From: Sorex araneus
Taxonomy: Eukaryota > Chordata > Mammalia > Eulipotyphla > Soricidae
Assembly (NCBI RefSeq): GCF_027595985.1
Contig: NC_073306.1
Span: 82,447,599 to 82,511,598 of the forward strand
Direction of reading: 5' to 3'
Length of the DNA: 64,000 bases
The notes below the pieces were generated by a model. That model ran no database searches. It was not told the origin of the DNA and saw only the letters and a list, made by a program, of their open reading frames with translations. Of the stretch, positions 46,401-61,400 are shown piece after piece. The position numbers and the translations under genes are program-made. The stretch's first letter is position 1; each line of letters begins with the position of its first letter.

Positions 46401-49400
46401 AGCACTGCAAAGAATGAGTTTTGATCAACAGGACACTGAGATTTGGAAACTACTCATTGAGCAATGAGCCAGGAGTAGCCCTGAGCACCCCCAGGTATGG
46501 CCCAATTCCTTTTCTGCCGCTCCCCAATTTCTAGATGCTCACAGATTCACTGTATGTTCCTGAGTAATTTATTACGCAGAAGACCAGGAATTTCTTTTCT
46601 GGCCAATACAAAACAGAGTCTCTATAAGGGCAAAGCTCAAGCACAAATAAACTCTCTAAAACATAAAACACTAGTTTCAACCACTGGTCCACAGATTGTC
46701 ACAGATTGTCACCAGAAGCAAAAAGGCTGAAAAACAGTAACCTCAAATCAGGCTGAATACAGAGACGCTGGGAGCCTTGGTCCCTCCATATTTCTCACCT
46801 TCTTTTCTGGACTATCAGACCAGCCCCAGAGCTCAGACCTAGACAGACAATTCAGTTTCCAAAGAGCCCATCTGGCTCATACGGAGTACATGTTAAAATC
46901 TTCAAACCCTTCATACGAGACCTCAGAGATTTAAACTCTTAGTTCTTTCATTTCAAGAAGACTATCATGAAGGATCATCAAAATAGGCAGGAAAAAAAAC
47001 AACCTGAAGGTCTAAAACTGTGCTGGGATTAGGGTAACCACTGACCTCAGAGGGCTACTGTGCACTGGCAACGTGCCTGCCCAAACTGGCACATATTTGC
47101 AATGGAAAAATGCAAACTGGATTTCAAAGACTAGGAGCCAAATACGAGGCAAAACTATCTCACTATTAATTTTAAAATATTAACTATAGATATTTATATA
47201 TGTTCAGTGTGTTAAATATTAACTTCACTTGTTTCTTCAGTGGTTACTACAAAAATTCAGTATTATACATGGAACTTACATTTTATTTCCACTGGGCAAA
47301 GCTAAAGGACAATTTAGGAAAAAAACCTTTCTTTTTGAAGAGAGAAAAGGAAGTTTTCTTTAGAAAACAAAAGTTATCAATATCCTCCAGATAAAATATT
47401 GCATTCAGGGAAGAAAAATAAATTCCATAAAAGGAACAGAGAGGCTGGAGAGATAGTACAGCGGGTAGGACACTTGCCTTGCCTGTAGCCAACTCTAGTT
47501 CAATCCTGGCATCGCACATGGTCTCCCCACCCCCCACCACCCAGCCCCACCAAGGGTGATCCCTGAGTGCAAGAGCCGGAACAAATCCTGAACACTACTG
47601 GTTTGACCCAAAAACAAAAATGAAAAGAAAAGGAGTTCTCGGGGCTGGAGAGATAGCACAGCGGGTAGGGCGTTTGCCTTGCACGCGGCCGACCCGGGTT
47701 CAAATCCCAGCATCCCACATGGTCCCCTGAGCACGGCCAGGGGTAATTCCTGAGTGCAGAGCCAGGACTAACCCCTGTGCATCGCCAGGTGTGACCCAAA
47801 AAGCAAAAAAAAAAAAAAAAAAAAGGAGTTCTCATAAATACAAACATTTTCTCAAAAATCAAATGGTTTACAGAGGGCTGGAGACATAGTATAGCAGGTA
47901 TGGCTCTTGACGTGCATGGGGCTGACTGGGTTCAATATCTGGCACCCCATATGTTCCCAGAGCCTGCCAGGAGTGACCTCTGAATGCAGAGCCAGGAGCC
48001 CTGGGCACCACTGCATGCGGCCCAAAATCAAAACGAAATAAAGCAGAAGTGGAAGATAAAACTAAGAAAAACTTGGAAAGTGTTGAAACAAAAATTAAAA
48101 AAGGAACTCAAAAAGATAATCAAGAGTAAGTTATCAAGCATCTACATAATAAATTCCCAGAAGAAAACAGAGGAATAAATGATTAATAAGACAATAGTTC
48201 CAAGAACTAATTGGAAGTTAAGTAAGTAAACGACAAGTAAGTAGAGTGCCTACAGAATGCCCCCAAAGAGCAGATAAAAACAATCCCACTCAAGGCAAAT
48301 CACTGTGAAACTCTAAAGTAGGAGAAGGATTCTATGAGCTTTCAGAGAAAGTAACAGGCCACATACACCTACACATTAAGGAGTTCAGGCTTCAAAGAGA
48401 ACAACAAAAAAAAATACCTTTAAAATTTCAAAGAAAAATCATTTACATACAGACTATTTTATAACCTTCCACACCATCCACATTCTTCCTTTCCCATTCA
48501 AGAAATTAGAAAACATTTATAGGTAAGTCTTCAAATATCCACTCTTTTTTTTTTTTTTTGTGGGGGGGTCACAGTGTTGCTTGGGGTATGTCTGGTGGCA
48601 CAAATGGGATCAAGCAGTAGCCAGGGTTGACCCAGGGCTCCCAGAGGCAAAGCATGCCTCTAGCCTTCTGAGTCAGCAACGAGGCTTCTCAAATTTAGTT
48701 ACTCTTATTCCACAAACAGCCCAGGAATGGACACGACGAAAACGGGAGAATATATCAAACCCAGGAAGATCTGGCACAGAAGACAGGTGTTCTCACACAA
48801 AAGTGAAGTATGTGAAGAAGAGGGGTCCCGGGTTAACAACTATCCACTCTAACCGAAAGCACTCACATGGGGCAACAGAACTCCCAATGGATTCTGTTGA
48901 GGCCCCCTGTCAGGAGGCTCTTCAAAACTGTCTCTTCAGTCTCACCTCACAACAGAAAGCAGCTGGGTTTAGCCTGAGGTATTTTCTGTATGCGGTTCAC
49001 CAGGACAACGCGCTCATTGTTCCAGCATCACCCACAAGAGCTGTGCCCTAACGCCACTATAGCCACTTACTTCACACCCACCTAAAAAGTGCTTTCTGTG
49101 GACTTACTCCTGTAAAACTGCAGGGAGCACAGGAAAAAAAAAAAACTACGGAGCAGCCCATTCCCTGTGGCTCCTCTAGCACTCCACTGACAGGGCAACG
49201 TGATGTCTCAAAGATGAACTCCCAGGGTCCGTTTATGACCCTGCCCGCTGAACAGCCACACAAGCCATTTAAAAATATTGATGAAGGTAAAGCCTGCCTG
49301 TAACTCAGACACCATTCTACTTAATTAATCCTTCATCTATCAGCATGTCTCTCCCTACATGGCTAAATTCATGTTTTCTGCAATTTTCCAAAACTTAATG

Positions 49401-52400
49401 ATACATCATCATCAATAAACACACGTGTACTCAAACTATCAAGGAAAGAGAGGGAACTAGGAACCTTCCACACCATCCACATTCTTCCTTTCCCATTCGA
49501 GAAATTAGAAAACATTTACAGGTAAGTCTTCAAATATCCACTCTTTTTTTTGGGGGGGGGAGGGGTCACAGTGTTGCTTGGGGTATGTCTGGTGGCACAA
49601 ATAGGATCAAGCAGTAGCCAGGATTGATCCATAAGAACACTGATGAGGAGGTAATGAGGGACACACAAAATATTACCCAGCACACAAGATAGGGCTTTCT
49701 ATTTGGTACAGTAATGGTCTATTTCCTTAAGCTAAGTAATGAGAAATGAGTCACTGTCACTGTCATCCTGTTGCTCATCGATTTGCTTGAACAGGCACCA
49801 GTAACATCTCCAATATGAGACTTGCTATTATTTTTGGCATATGGAATATGCCACGGATAGCTTGCCAGGCTCTGCCGTGTGGGCAGGATACTCTCAGCAG
49901 CTTGCTGGGCGGAGGAATCAAACCCAGGTCGGCCACGTGCAAGGCAAACACCCTACTTGCTGTACTATCGCTCCAGCATGAGAAATGAGTATGTTCTAAT
50001 ACTTTTACTGTACATATATATACAGTTATCAGCAACAATGTGTTATTGTACAATGTGTTATCAGCAAAATCCCAATGTTTTTCTTATTTTCTACTTAACT
50101 GTAGGTTAACAAGGTAAAAACTTTACCTGTCGGAGGTATAATTTCAAGACGTCACAGATGTCATGAGAACTGAATTCTGAAATGTCTACCAAATGCATAC
50201 CACTTTCCAAAGCTTGGCACAGTTTATCAGTTTTTATTTTATTTCCACATACACGATAAATTCCCTTGAAGAGAGAGGAGGAAAAATTTGCAAAATTCTG
50301 CATGAATACAAATGTTCAGCTAAAGGCAGACATCTAAATATATCTGATATGTCCACATCAAATTTCATTAGTATATAAGAAAAAAATTAGGGCCAATGAG
50401 GCAATATTTTCCAACTAAGTCTGAATAACTTCAGTTACTTATGAGAGCACTGTTTCCCTTTACTTCTTTTATTTTTATTTTTTTATTTTATTTTATTTAT
50501 TATTATTATTATTTTTTTTGCTTTTTTGGGGTCACACCCAGCAATGCTCAGGGGTTACTCCTGGCTTTGCACTCAGGAATTACTCCTGGCAGTGCTTGGG
50601 GGACCATATGGGATGCCGCGGATCGAACCCAGGTCAGCCTCATGCAAGGCAAACGTCCTACCCGCTGTGCTATTGCTCCAGCCCCTCCCTTCACTTCTTA
50701 AACAAGATACACAAGCATTAAGTTTTTAAATTTAATTTTCTTAAGAGTCCCAATGTACCTGCAGACACAATGCTCGACTTTCTATCTCTGAGGCACACAT
50801 TTTGAGTATAAATGGAATGCCATCTGGTTCCTTTTTGGCAATTTGGGTGAATTCTGCTCCAAATAAGTGTGTTTTCCCCAGAAGTTTCTGATGGCCACAA
50901 ATGATGACTAAATTCTCCAAACACTTTCGGTGACAAACAAGGAGACACTACAAGAAAATGAGAGTTGACTTGAAAAAGATTTTTTTTTCTGGTGTTTGAA
51001 ATGTATTTAAGAGCAAAATAGAATACAAAATAGAAGGGATACAGAGGTTTTATTTCTAAAAACGTATTTGCAAAGATGTTGATCAATAAAATTAATAAAA
51101 AGTATAAATCAAAAACCCACAAAAAGGTAAATTCCAGGGAGATCTTACCTCTTCACATTCAACACCCTGAAATACCACAATGCCTTCACAATCTCTACAT
51201 TTCGTGGGGGATCTCAATTTGCGAAATTTATGAGTTAAAGCTGCCTTTGACATCAATGTTTTCTTAAATGCTCCAAGGGAATTAGGTCCTTAAAACAGAA
51301 GTGAAATAATACATAAGAAGTATAAACTAACAGAAAATTTTACATATGAACATGGCAGCCATATACATATATATAAAGCTACACTGAGTCTCAACATCAA
51401 AATAACCACCTATTTTTAAATTTCTTATAAAGCACACTCATCAAATATTTTAGTTATTTTTTTACTAATAAAAGTCACCACTAAACCAATAGGACACTTC
51501 TAAAATAGCCAAGGTATAATATATTCAGAATTGGCAAGTTTATGTTGCTATTAATATGCTCTTTACAGAACTGGGAAGGGTGTACAAAAGTGGCATTACA
51601 TTCTTAGAAAATGTCCCTAAAAAACGTGTCAAAGAAAATTACCTGTATGAGACTAGTATGTTGGTATTATCTGAACAAATAATAAGGTTATTCATTATAA
51701 AATTATATTCTATAATGGCCAAATACTCCATATTATTTTAGGAAACGATACCCAAAGCAGTTATATGGCAATCTCAAATATACAAAACTAATTTATATGA
51801 ATCTATTTTAAAACTTTAAATTAATGGCCTCTTTACATCCTCCAACATCTCCAACTTTCCTTGTCCTCAAGAAGCATACTGTCTTCAGGTGCAAAAGGCT
51901 GAAAACGATGCTGTACATTTTTCCCCTAATATAAAGCAGTTCTACTGATACACTGGTTTATTGAGCATTTGATTAAGGTGAGTGAAATACCAGCTTCTGA
52001 AGGGGAAGGTGGTTCTCTTTCATCTAAATCGTCTGCAGAAGACATGGTGCCACTGGATGGAGTTCGTGGAAGTTTCCGATGAAAGTCTCCTAAAAGAAAA
52101 TTGCGAATACAACATGTTCACTGTGGAAATTCAGAAATACATAATCACATCTTTTGAGTAACACTAGTCACACTATTAGCTATAATGCAGAAATTTATTT
52201 CTGTCCTTAAAACTTTGGACGAAGAGAATTCTGATGACTTACTCCCTGGAAACACTAACTAAAAAATTACAAAATCTAATTTTTCTAAATAAAATTGAGG
52301 ATCATACATCCCAGTGGGACCATACTGCTAACTGACAGTATTAGGGACTATTAAGCTCAAGAGAGGCTTAGAGTATTTTCTATTCACATCTTCTATGAGT

Positions 52401-55400
52401 ATCTGATTGACTAACATGGTTAAAGTTGTCATTAGATATATGTAGAATTAAATGATTTAATAGTATACAAAATATAACCCAAAATTTTCTGAAAGAAAAA
52501 AAAATCTACTGATGTAGCAATATGAAATACTGATGGTTGGAAAGGGTCAAGGAAATTAAACTAAAATCTTCCCCCCAGATTTCCTTTTTACAATATGGCC
52601 TTTAAAGGGTCTTTGCTTTGAATATGTTCCTAATGATTGAGCCATCATGCAATCACATTTTACTGTAGATCTATTCAAATTGTAAAATGGATTCCCCCTT
52701 TTACTACTGAAATCTGACTCACCATAATTTCTAGTCTTTGATTCTATTTCTCCCTCAAGGAACAAAAAGGCAATCTAATTTTCATCCTTTCTCATTTCCA
52801 ATATGACCATCATGTCCCAGTAATTTAGGGCTTTTTATACAGGACTGTCACTCTGGCGAAAGTTGGACCCATTTTTGTTTTTACAAAGTTAATTCTCAAT
52901 ATTCCATTAAATATTTCAGTTCACTTCTCCAGCATTAGTTATACTCTTTTTTAGCTTTTAAATAGTAAGGCCCTTACTGGCTTTATTCAGCAATTTATGA
53001 ATCATGCACCATCAACTTTAACAGGAGGAAGAGCTTAAAGCAGCTAACAGAAAGCAGGAAGGAGGAGGAACGGTACCAGGCAAATATGCTGATTGGTTTT
53101 TACAAGGTTTCTAGCCTCACAGGCAAAGACAAAGGTGTATTAGGGAGATTACCTCGCTTGAACAGCCATTAGTTTTAAAGAACACAAAGTAAGACTACAA
53201 GCCCCAGAGCTGCAGGGTAGCTGTTCTAGTTTTAAATTGTGGGGTCCCCGCTGTGGGCATCATCCTGTCCCGCAGGGAGGACCTTTCGTGGGGCTAAGGA
53301 GGGGACGTAACCGAATGAACAGACGCAGAGCCAGAAGGAGGAGGAGGAGAGAGAGTTTATTCACAGCAGTTACAATACTTATACTTCTTGGTGGGAGGGG
53401 GCGGTATGCATGCTTGGACCCCCATAGGAACAATAGTAAAATGCAGATCAGGCATGGGCGTTGGGCAGATCAGGCATGGGCGTTAGTTAGTGAGAGAGGA
53501 ATGGCGAACTGATAAGATCAGTAAGGTCAGCAGTGGTGACCTTGTTACAGGAATCCCAAGTAAGCCTCCACTTGACTAGAGGATAAGAGCCGGGCTTGTA
53601 AAATGGCTCCCTACATTAAATCAAGGGAATTGTTGAAATTAATGCATTTTTCTATATTATACGGAACACTAAAGTAAATGCCTTGGACTTTGAGGTAGAT
53701 TATTTCCTGTAAGCTATCCCTCACTGTGTCAAGAATCTAGAAGAAGAGAAACACAGGAAGAAAAGGACCGGAGGATTCTTTGGTGGAAGAGTAAGAAGAA
53801 AGAATGCGGGGCCAGAGCGATAGCACAGCGGGTAGGGCGTTTGCCTTGCACGCGGCCGACCCAGGTTCGATCCCCGGCACCCATATGGTCCCCCAAGCAC
53901 CGCCAGGAGTAATTCCTGAGTGTAAAGCCAGGAGTAACCCCTGAGCATCGCTGGGTTGTGACCCAAAAAGAAAAAAAAAAAAAAGAAAGAATGCCTAAGA
54001 GAAGAATATCAAGGGCTACTTACTTCTCCTATGTGGTATAATCTATGGAGGCAAATACCTTTTTTGTTTTGTTCTGGGGCCACATTTGGCTGTGCTCAGG
54101 GGTCACTCCTGGCAGGGCTTAGGGGACCCTATGTGGTGCTGAGGACTGAACCCAGTTTGGAAGCACGCAAGGCAAGTGCCTGGCTTGCTGCACTGTCTCT
54201 CTAGTCCCACCCTCTCTGAAGCTACTATGGGAGAGGTTGAAATATCAACTATGCCTAAGAAGACTGGTTTCAAAACACCTCAAAGTACATTTGCAAAAAA
54301 ACTTAATAAGGTTAAGTAATTGTAAGTGTAAGAACTATACTATTTTTATAGTAATTAACTTAAAACAACCCAAAGGAAGATAGTTATGTTTACAAATCTA
54401 TTATTATTACACAGGATACACTGTAAAGTGGAGATAACTGCTTATATTAATACGGATTTTTTTAATTCCACGAAAGTCACAAAAAGTAGGATTCCTTCTG
54501 TACAACATTCAGAAGATGACAAAGTTCAACTAGATACAGGTAGTAACTAGGAAATTTTACATAACTAGGAAATGATTAATAAAACAAGACAATAACTTAC
54601 TCTGGGGAGGTAAGAAAGTTATTAAGGTTATCAGTATTACCAAAGAAGTAATATAACAGACTATTTTTCAGGTGCGTAGTAAATATATAAATAGTAAATA
54701 TATATGAGTAAATAATTCTTCTTTAAATTCTCTATGTATGCACTCTCTTTAGTTTATTATAGATATCAGATAGTAAAAAACAGTCCTCCAAAAGAATACT
54801 TTATATTTTTCACTGCTAGACTTAAATACTGAGGTACCTGGACTTATAGATTCAGAATCCAGAGATCGAGATTCACTGCTTCCCCCCGTGCTCTCAGAGT
54901 CACTGAACATCCCAAATGTCCATGACCTTGTGAAAGAAGGACCTTTAAAAAAATTAAAAGTCAAACTTAAACAAATAGATTGTTGTAAGGCAAAATACTG
55001 ACATTATATAAAATGAGACAAATAAGTTCTATTCAAGTTATTGATGTAGCCTTTTTGTTTGCTTTTGGGCCAAAACCTGTGACATTCACAGGTTACTTCC
55101 TGGCAATGCTAGTGACTAAACCAAAATTTGCTACATGCAAGGCAAATGCCTACCCCAAATACTATTTCTCTGGCACACATCAATTTTCTTCGAAATGAAC
55201 AATCAACTTTAAGACAGGCACAGCATTTGCAACTATGAATAAGAGCTTAAAAAAATGACAATGCAAATTTGATTTTTAATTTCAGAACTGCAATTCATTT
55301 AGAATTATATTTAAATAATACCTCCCATAAGTTTATTTAACATGAAAAACTACCTGTCATGTCCACACTGTTAGAACATCTGTCTTCTTCCATCTTACTA

Positions 55401-58400
55401 GAACTGTCAGGAAGGCGAACAACATCCTCTAAAGAGTCAGAAGGCCCATACCCAGAGGTTTGGGGGCTACCTGTTAACTGCTTATTTACATGCCTAAAAA
55501 AAACCCAAAGAAACTCATCACTAAGAGGAATGACTAATTATTTTATTCCATTTTCATAAAAATATAGCAAATGTAAATTAAATGCTAACTTATCTGATAC
55601 AACTACTTTCTGAAAAAACCTATTCATTATGTGTAAGACTGAAGCAGAGAAAAGAACAACAAAATTAAAGAATACAAAATCAGTTAATTTCATGGCTGAA
55701 CTTCTAGTATAAGGGGCTAGAGAGATAGTACAGTGAGTAGGGCAATTGTCTTGCAGCAAACAAACCTTACTCCCCGTCCCCCAAAATCTCTAACATCCCC
55801 AGCAAAAACCATCGTTTTTGGGGGACCACCCCTGGTGATGCTCAGGGTTTACTTGCAGCTATGAACTTAGGAATCACTACTGGTTACGTTCAGGGGACCA
55901 CCTGGGATGTCAAGGTTCAAACCTGGGTCTGCTGTATGCAAGTATCCTATAGGTATGCTACTATTATTCCAATCCCCCAACCTCCAACATCGCTTCTAGT
56001 TTAACAAAATGCAATTTAAATTTATATACACACAAAACACACCATGATTTGCCTTTCTGGCAAGTGGGGAGTTTTGGGCGCCAACCTGGCGGTGCTCAGG
56101 GGCTCATATGGGATGGGTATTTGAACCAGTCACAGCTGCCACATCTGTGTACAAGGCAAATGCCTCCCTCCTACACTTTTTCTCCAGCCTTTTTTGAAAG
56201 AACTCAAAATCTGTAAAAATGGAAACACTCTACTCTAAGTGAATTAAATCCACATAACATTTTAAAAAATCCAGGCAATTTTACAATCAATTCTATAAAT
56301 GTTAGAAAAGACACCTTATATCAGGTAGAAATTTAGCAGTAAACATTTATTTCCTTTTGAAAGAATTACATCTATGAATTAATTCTTACCCATCAACTTT
56401 CTCTTCTTCGGTTGAACTTGTGGCCTTCACAAATTCACTGTACTCCTGGCCTGGATCATAGAGTTTGGCATTGTCACAAAGAGTCTGCAACCTGCCCGCA
56501 AGGGACGAGACCTGCTGCTGCTGCATCTGGAACAGGTTAACTGTCACCTACGACCACAGGGACAAAAGGCAGAGCAACCCGTGAGGAAAAGCATGCTAAG
56601 TATACATTCATTGGGGCCGGAGAGATAGTACAGCAGGGAGGGTGTTTGCCTTGCATGTGGCCGACCCCGGCTCTATCCCTGGCATCCCATATGGTTCCCT
56701 GGGGAACTGCCAGGAGTAGTTCCTGAGTGCAGAGCCAGGAGTGTAACCACTGAACATGTTGGGTGTGACAATGCTCAATGCCCCCCCCTCCCGCCCAACA
56801 AGGACACACACAAAATATGTATTCATTTCAGTGACAGCACTGAGAAAATGGCTGCAAAGTGAGGCAGACAACAAATATTAGGAACATATTCTTTGGCCTG
56901 ATCAACACAAGGCCACGGCTGCAGCCACAGTACAGAGGGAAGGCACCTCCTTGCACGAGGCTGACCCGGGTTCAATCCCCAGCACTGCATATGGTTCTTC
57001 CGAGCACTCAAGGAGGGATTCCTGAATGCACAGCAAGGAATAAGCCCTGAGCATTGCTGGGTATGGCCCCCAAACAGAAAGAACAAACGAAACACACAAT
57101 GAGGTTAAGAGCAAGGGGAGGGGGGCCCACACCAGTGGTGTTTGGGAACCACGCAGTAGTGGGGTTGAACCAGGGCCTCAAGCAGGCACGGGCTTCAGCT
57201 CTCTGGACTATCTTCCAAAAGTAAGAAGCTGCTTTTTGGGGGGCCACAGCCGATGGTGCCCAGGGCTAACTCCTGGCTCTGCACTCAGGGATCACTCCTG
57301 GAGGGCCAGGAGGACCATATCTGGTGCTGAAGACCGAAACCGTGTCCACCATGTCCAAGCAAGAGCCTTACAATCTCTACTCTCTCTCTCTAGCCCCCTC
57401 AAAAATAATTTTATTACAGTATTTAAAATTAATTATTTCCAGCTAAATATACCTTAAAATGAAAAGTACAAGAGTAAAATCTCAGGAGAGGGAAGACAAC
57501 TCAAATGGTGGAGAGAGGTTCAGGGGAGGGGCTCCGGAGTGGGAGGCCCAGGTTCACTCCCTGGCACTATATAGTCCTCCCGCAACCAGAAATGGTCCAA
57601 AATATTTTAGACAGTATCAACAGTGATGGGAGGGGCTGGAGCAGTAGTAAAGTGTGTAGGGCATTTGCCTTGCATGTGGCCAACCCAGGTTCAATGCCTG
57701 GCACCCCAGATGGTCCCCCCAAGCCCATCAGGATCAGAAATCAGAAATATACCTATGATTCATTATGTGGTTGATTCTGAATTAATCTGAGTGCAGAGTC
57801 AGAACTAAGCCCTAAACACCACAGCTCCAAAACAAAACAAAAGTGGTGGATTGTGACTAGGTATGTGTTTGTAGAATGGTTTTGACCTGGTGCATTAGTG
57901 AAGGCATCTTCAAGGAAATAACACTGGAACTGAGACTTCATGAAAAACCCAAAGGAGAAGCTGCAGGGAGATCAGTCCAGGCAGAAGGAAGAGGAAGGGC
58001 AGAGATCCCACTTAAAGTGAGAAAGAATTTGTCAATCAAGAACAAATGAGGGCAAGGAAGATAGTTCAAAGGGATATATTCCTGAAGAGTGTGAGACCCT
58101 AAGTTTGATCCTGCCTGCTACCCTGCCCTAGCACCACCAGGAGCGGCTCCCATGTACTTCTTTGAAGGCCCAAAATGGAACTTTAAGATAAAATCATGAA
58201 AGGGAAGCAGTAATCTAAACACTAGATTAAGAGTCACATAACTAAATGTGGGGATCATGAAAAATTTGGTAATAGTAAAATGCTCAGGGATTACTCTTGG
58301 CAGTGCCTGTGTGATCACTGATCATATGGGATACTGGGGATAAATCTGGATCAGCATGGGCAAGCATCCTAATACTTAGGAAGTTATTTATAATACTGTT

Positions 58401-61400
58401 AATGCTAGAGTTTAAGGCATCAGTGTCCCTCTACCACTGTCAAGGTCCCCTTAACACCTACCCTCCCTATCCTGCTTCTTCGACAAACTCACTTTTTTTA
58501 AATGTAAGTACCATGATGTACCAAGGCTTTAGTAATTGTTTTGAGCCTTCAATGTTCCAACTTAGGGAGAACAACTTTTATATTAACTCCAACTCTCTCA
58601 TTATCTCTAACTCACACACAGTAAGCTAGTATTTCCTCTGCCCTCTATTATTTCCAGAGCTGGACACCAAGGAACTACAGATCATCTCTTTACTCCAAAG
58701 TTAAATGGAACTAATTCAAACCTGTCAATCCTAAACTACTTATTCTCCCCTAACTTGCTTTCCTCCTGTGTCCTAATGAAGGCATTGTATTCTGCTCTCC
58801 CCTCATTCCTGCCTCTGCTGACCAAACCTGTTCTGTCACCTGGCCTTGGATGGCATACCATGTCCCCTGATCTCTGGCAAGGTCAATAATTTATCTTTCA
58901 ATTAAGACTGACCTTTCAGTGTCATGCATTCAGTCACCGTCACAAACTGAAATTCCATGGCTTTAATTTCAATATAACGTCTGTATGCAAGAAATAAACC
59001 CCAACCAATACTGATTTTTGTTTATTTTGGGGGCACACATAGCAATGTTCACTCCTGGTGGTGCTTAAGGGACAGTATGGGATGCTGGTGGATTAAACTT
59101 GGGTGGGCCATGTGCAAGGCACGCACACATCCCACTGTACTCCCTCACCAGCCCCCCAATTTACACAAAACCATAAACAAATACTCATAGTAGCTCTGTT
59201 CATCTGGAGGTAACTATGCCAAAGCAAAAGCAGTGCAAATGCTCAACTGTTGAAACTAAATCACAAAGAATCATTTATCGGGCGTCACTCTCCTGTAAGT
59301 ACACACTCTTATTTTAGCTTCTTGCCTTCAAAAACTGAAGAAATTACTTACAGCTTTAAGGGTAAGGTCACACTGGAAAACAAGTTTCCGAAGTTGTGCT
59401 AAAATTTCTCTTTTGGTATTTTCCAGATCATTTCGTCTTTCTTCAACATTAGTCACACAAACTTTGTATAGTTCATTTGCTTCTTCCACCTTCAGGAGAT
59501 GACAGAAAAAAAACAGAAAACACAAACACTAGATTTATTTTAAAAACAAACACTCTGGTCCGGTACAGCAGGTAGGGTGTTTGCTTGCATGTGGCCGACC
59601 TGGGCTGATCTCCAGCATCCCATATGGTCCCTGGAGCACTGCCAGGAATGATACATGAGCACAGAGCCAGAAATACTACTGAGCTCTGCTGGGTGGGGCC
59701 CCAAAACAAAACAAATGCACACAAACAACAACAACAAAATAATGTTGAAAAACTCAGTTTAAGTAACTGAAAGCTTCTATGCATGAAAATTCCAAAATAC
59801 TCTGTCTTAAGTATTTCTGAACATAACTGTGTTTGTCAGCAATTCAAGGGTATCCATATTATGACTTACATTTAGTATTTTATCCACTATAAAATGTTTG
59901 TTTCTATTTGTATTTAACATTTTCTAATTGTACGCTTTTTTTTTTTTGGTTTTTCTTCTGGGGTCACACTCAGCTTTGCTCAGGGTTTACTCCCAGAGCT
60001 ATGACCAGTGGTCACTCCTGGTGGTTTTCCAGAACCATCCAATGCCACAGGAATCAAATCAATGGCAAGGCAAGAATTTTGACCCCATACTATCTCTTTC
60101 TCTAGCTTAGTTTACATGTTTAAGATAAAATCTTATTTAATAAAATATAAAAAGCTGAGGGCCTGAAAAAGTTCTCAAGTGGTAGAGCGTTAGCCTTGTA
60201 TCAGCATTAACATTAGCATTAGAGCATTAGCATGTGTGAGGGCCCAAGTTTGAGCCCTGGCATAGGTCTTCAAGCACACAAAGGCTCAGAGTGACCCTGG
60301 TGTTTGCGCTGACCCTTGAGCACAGCCAGGTAGGTGTTGTGCTGATAATTAACCAAAGCTTTAACTTAGGTACTGGAGTTAATGCACAAAATGTGGTACC
60401 TAAACGGTGAACTCTGTTAACAAGCAAGTATAAAATACTAGACTGCCTTCTCTAAGATACTTCTTTCATAAATAAACCAAAGCAAAAGTTTCTGAGCATG
60501 GGGGAATCTCAAAATTGGGTCATCAGGAGCAGCACCACCTTGGAACGTGTTAGAAACACAAGCTGGCTGGGCCCTATCCTAGAATTACTGACTCTGAGGT
60601 TGGAGTCCAGCAGTCTGGTTTTACAGCCTTTTGAGAGATACCAGTGCTGAAGTCTTAGAACTAACGCTCTGGCAGATCAGAGCTAATTCAACTTGCAAAC
60701 AAAAGATCATTACTTTCTGAAGAGCCTCCTCTTCCAGCCTTCGCTTTTTCTCTAGCTGCTTGTTGAGATTTTTCACTACTCCACCACTACTTGAACAAAG
60801 ATCCTCTTCTGCACGAAACATGGATGATTTCGCTTTTTCATACTCATCCTGTCGTTGCATGCATAACAATTTTGCCTTCTTAAGAGCCGTCTCCGTTTCC
60901 AGCTACACATAGACAGGATTAAATAGAGAATAATAAATGTATGAGTTTTGTATATGTAAGTCTCTCTAAAATACTCAGCAAAAAGTTAAGAACAATTTAG
61001 AAAGACTATTGACAGAGTAAGGAATGCCATCTTCCCGAGGGAAATGCTTCTATACTGCAGATGACTTCAGATATTCATAAATAAGTAAATGAAACTGTTA
61101 TACTAACCATTTTATTCTGTTCCTGTTTCCAAAGTTCTTTTAATTCTTTCCTTTGTTTCTCCATTTCATTTTTCCTTCCAAGCAGAGGCTATCAAGGATA
61201 GAAACAAAAAAATAAAGGTTGCTTTCTAATGGCAAGCTATTGTTTCAAAAAGCACATACTGCATGTATTAAATTTTTACCTGCACAAATTTGTTGGCTTG
61301 GAGAGCTGAAATTGTTTGTTGTAATTGCTGACTACTTTCTATATCATTCAGAAGAGCATTGGTAAATAGAGACTGCAGTGGCATAAACTCCTAAAATTTA

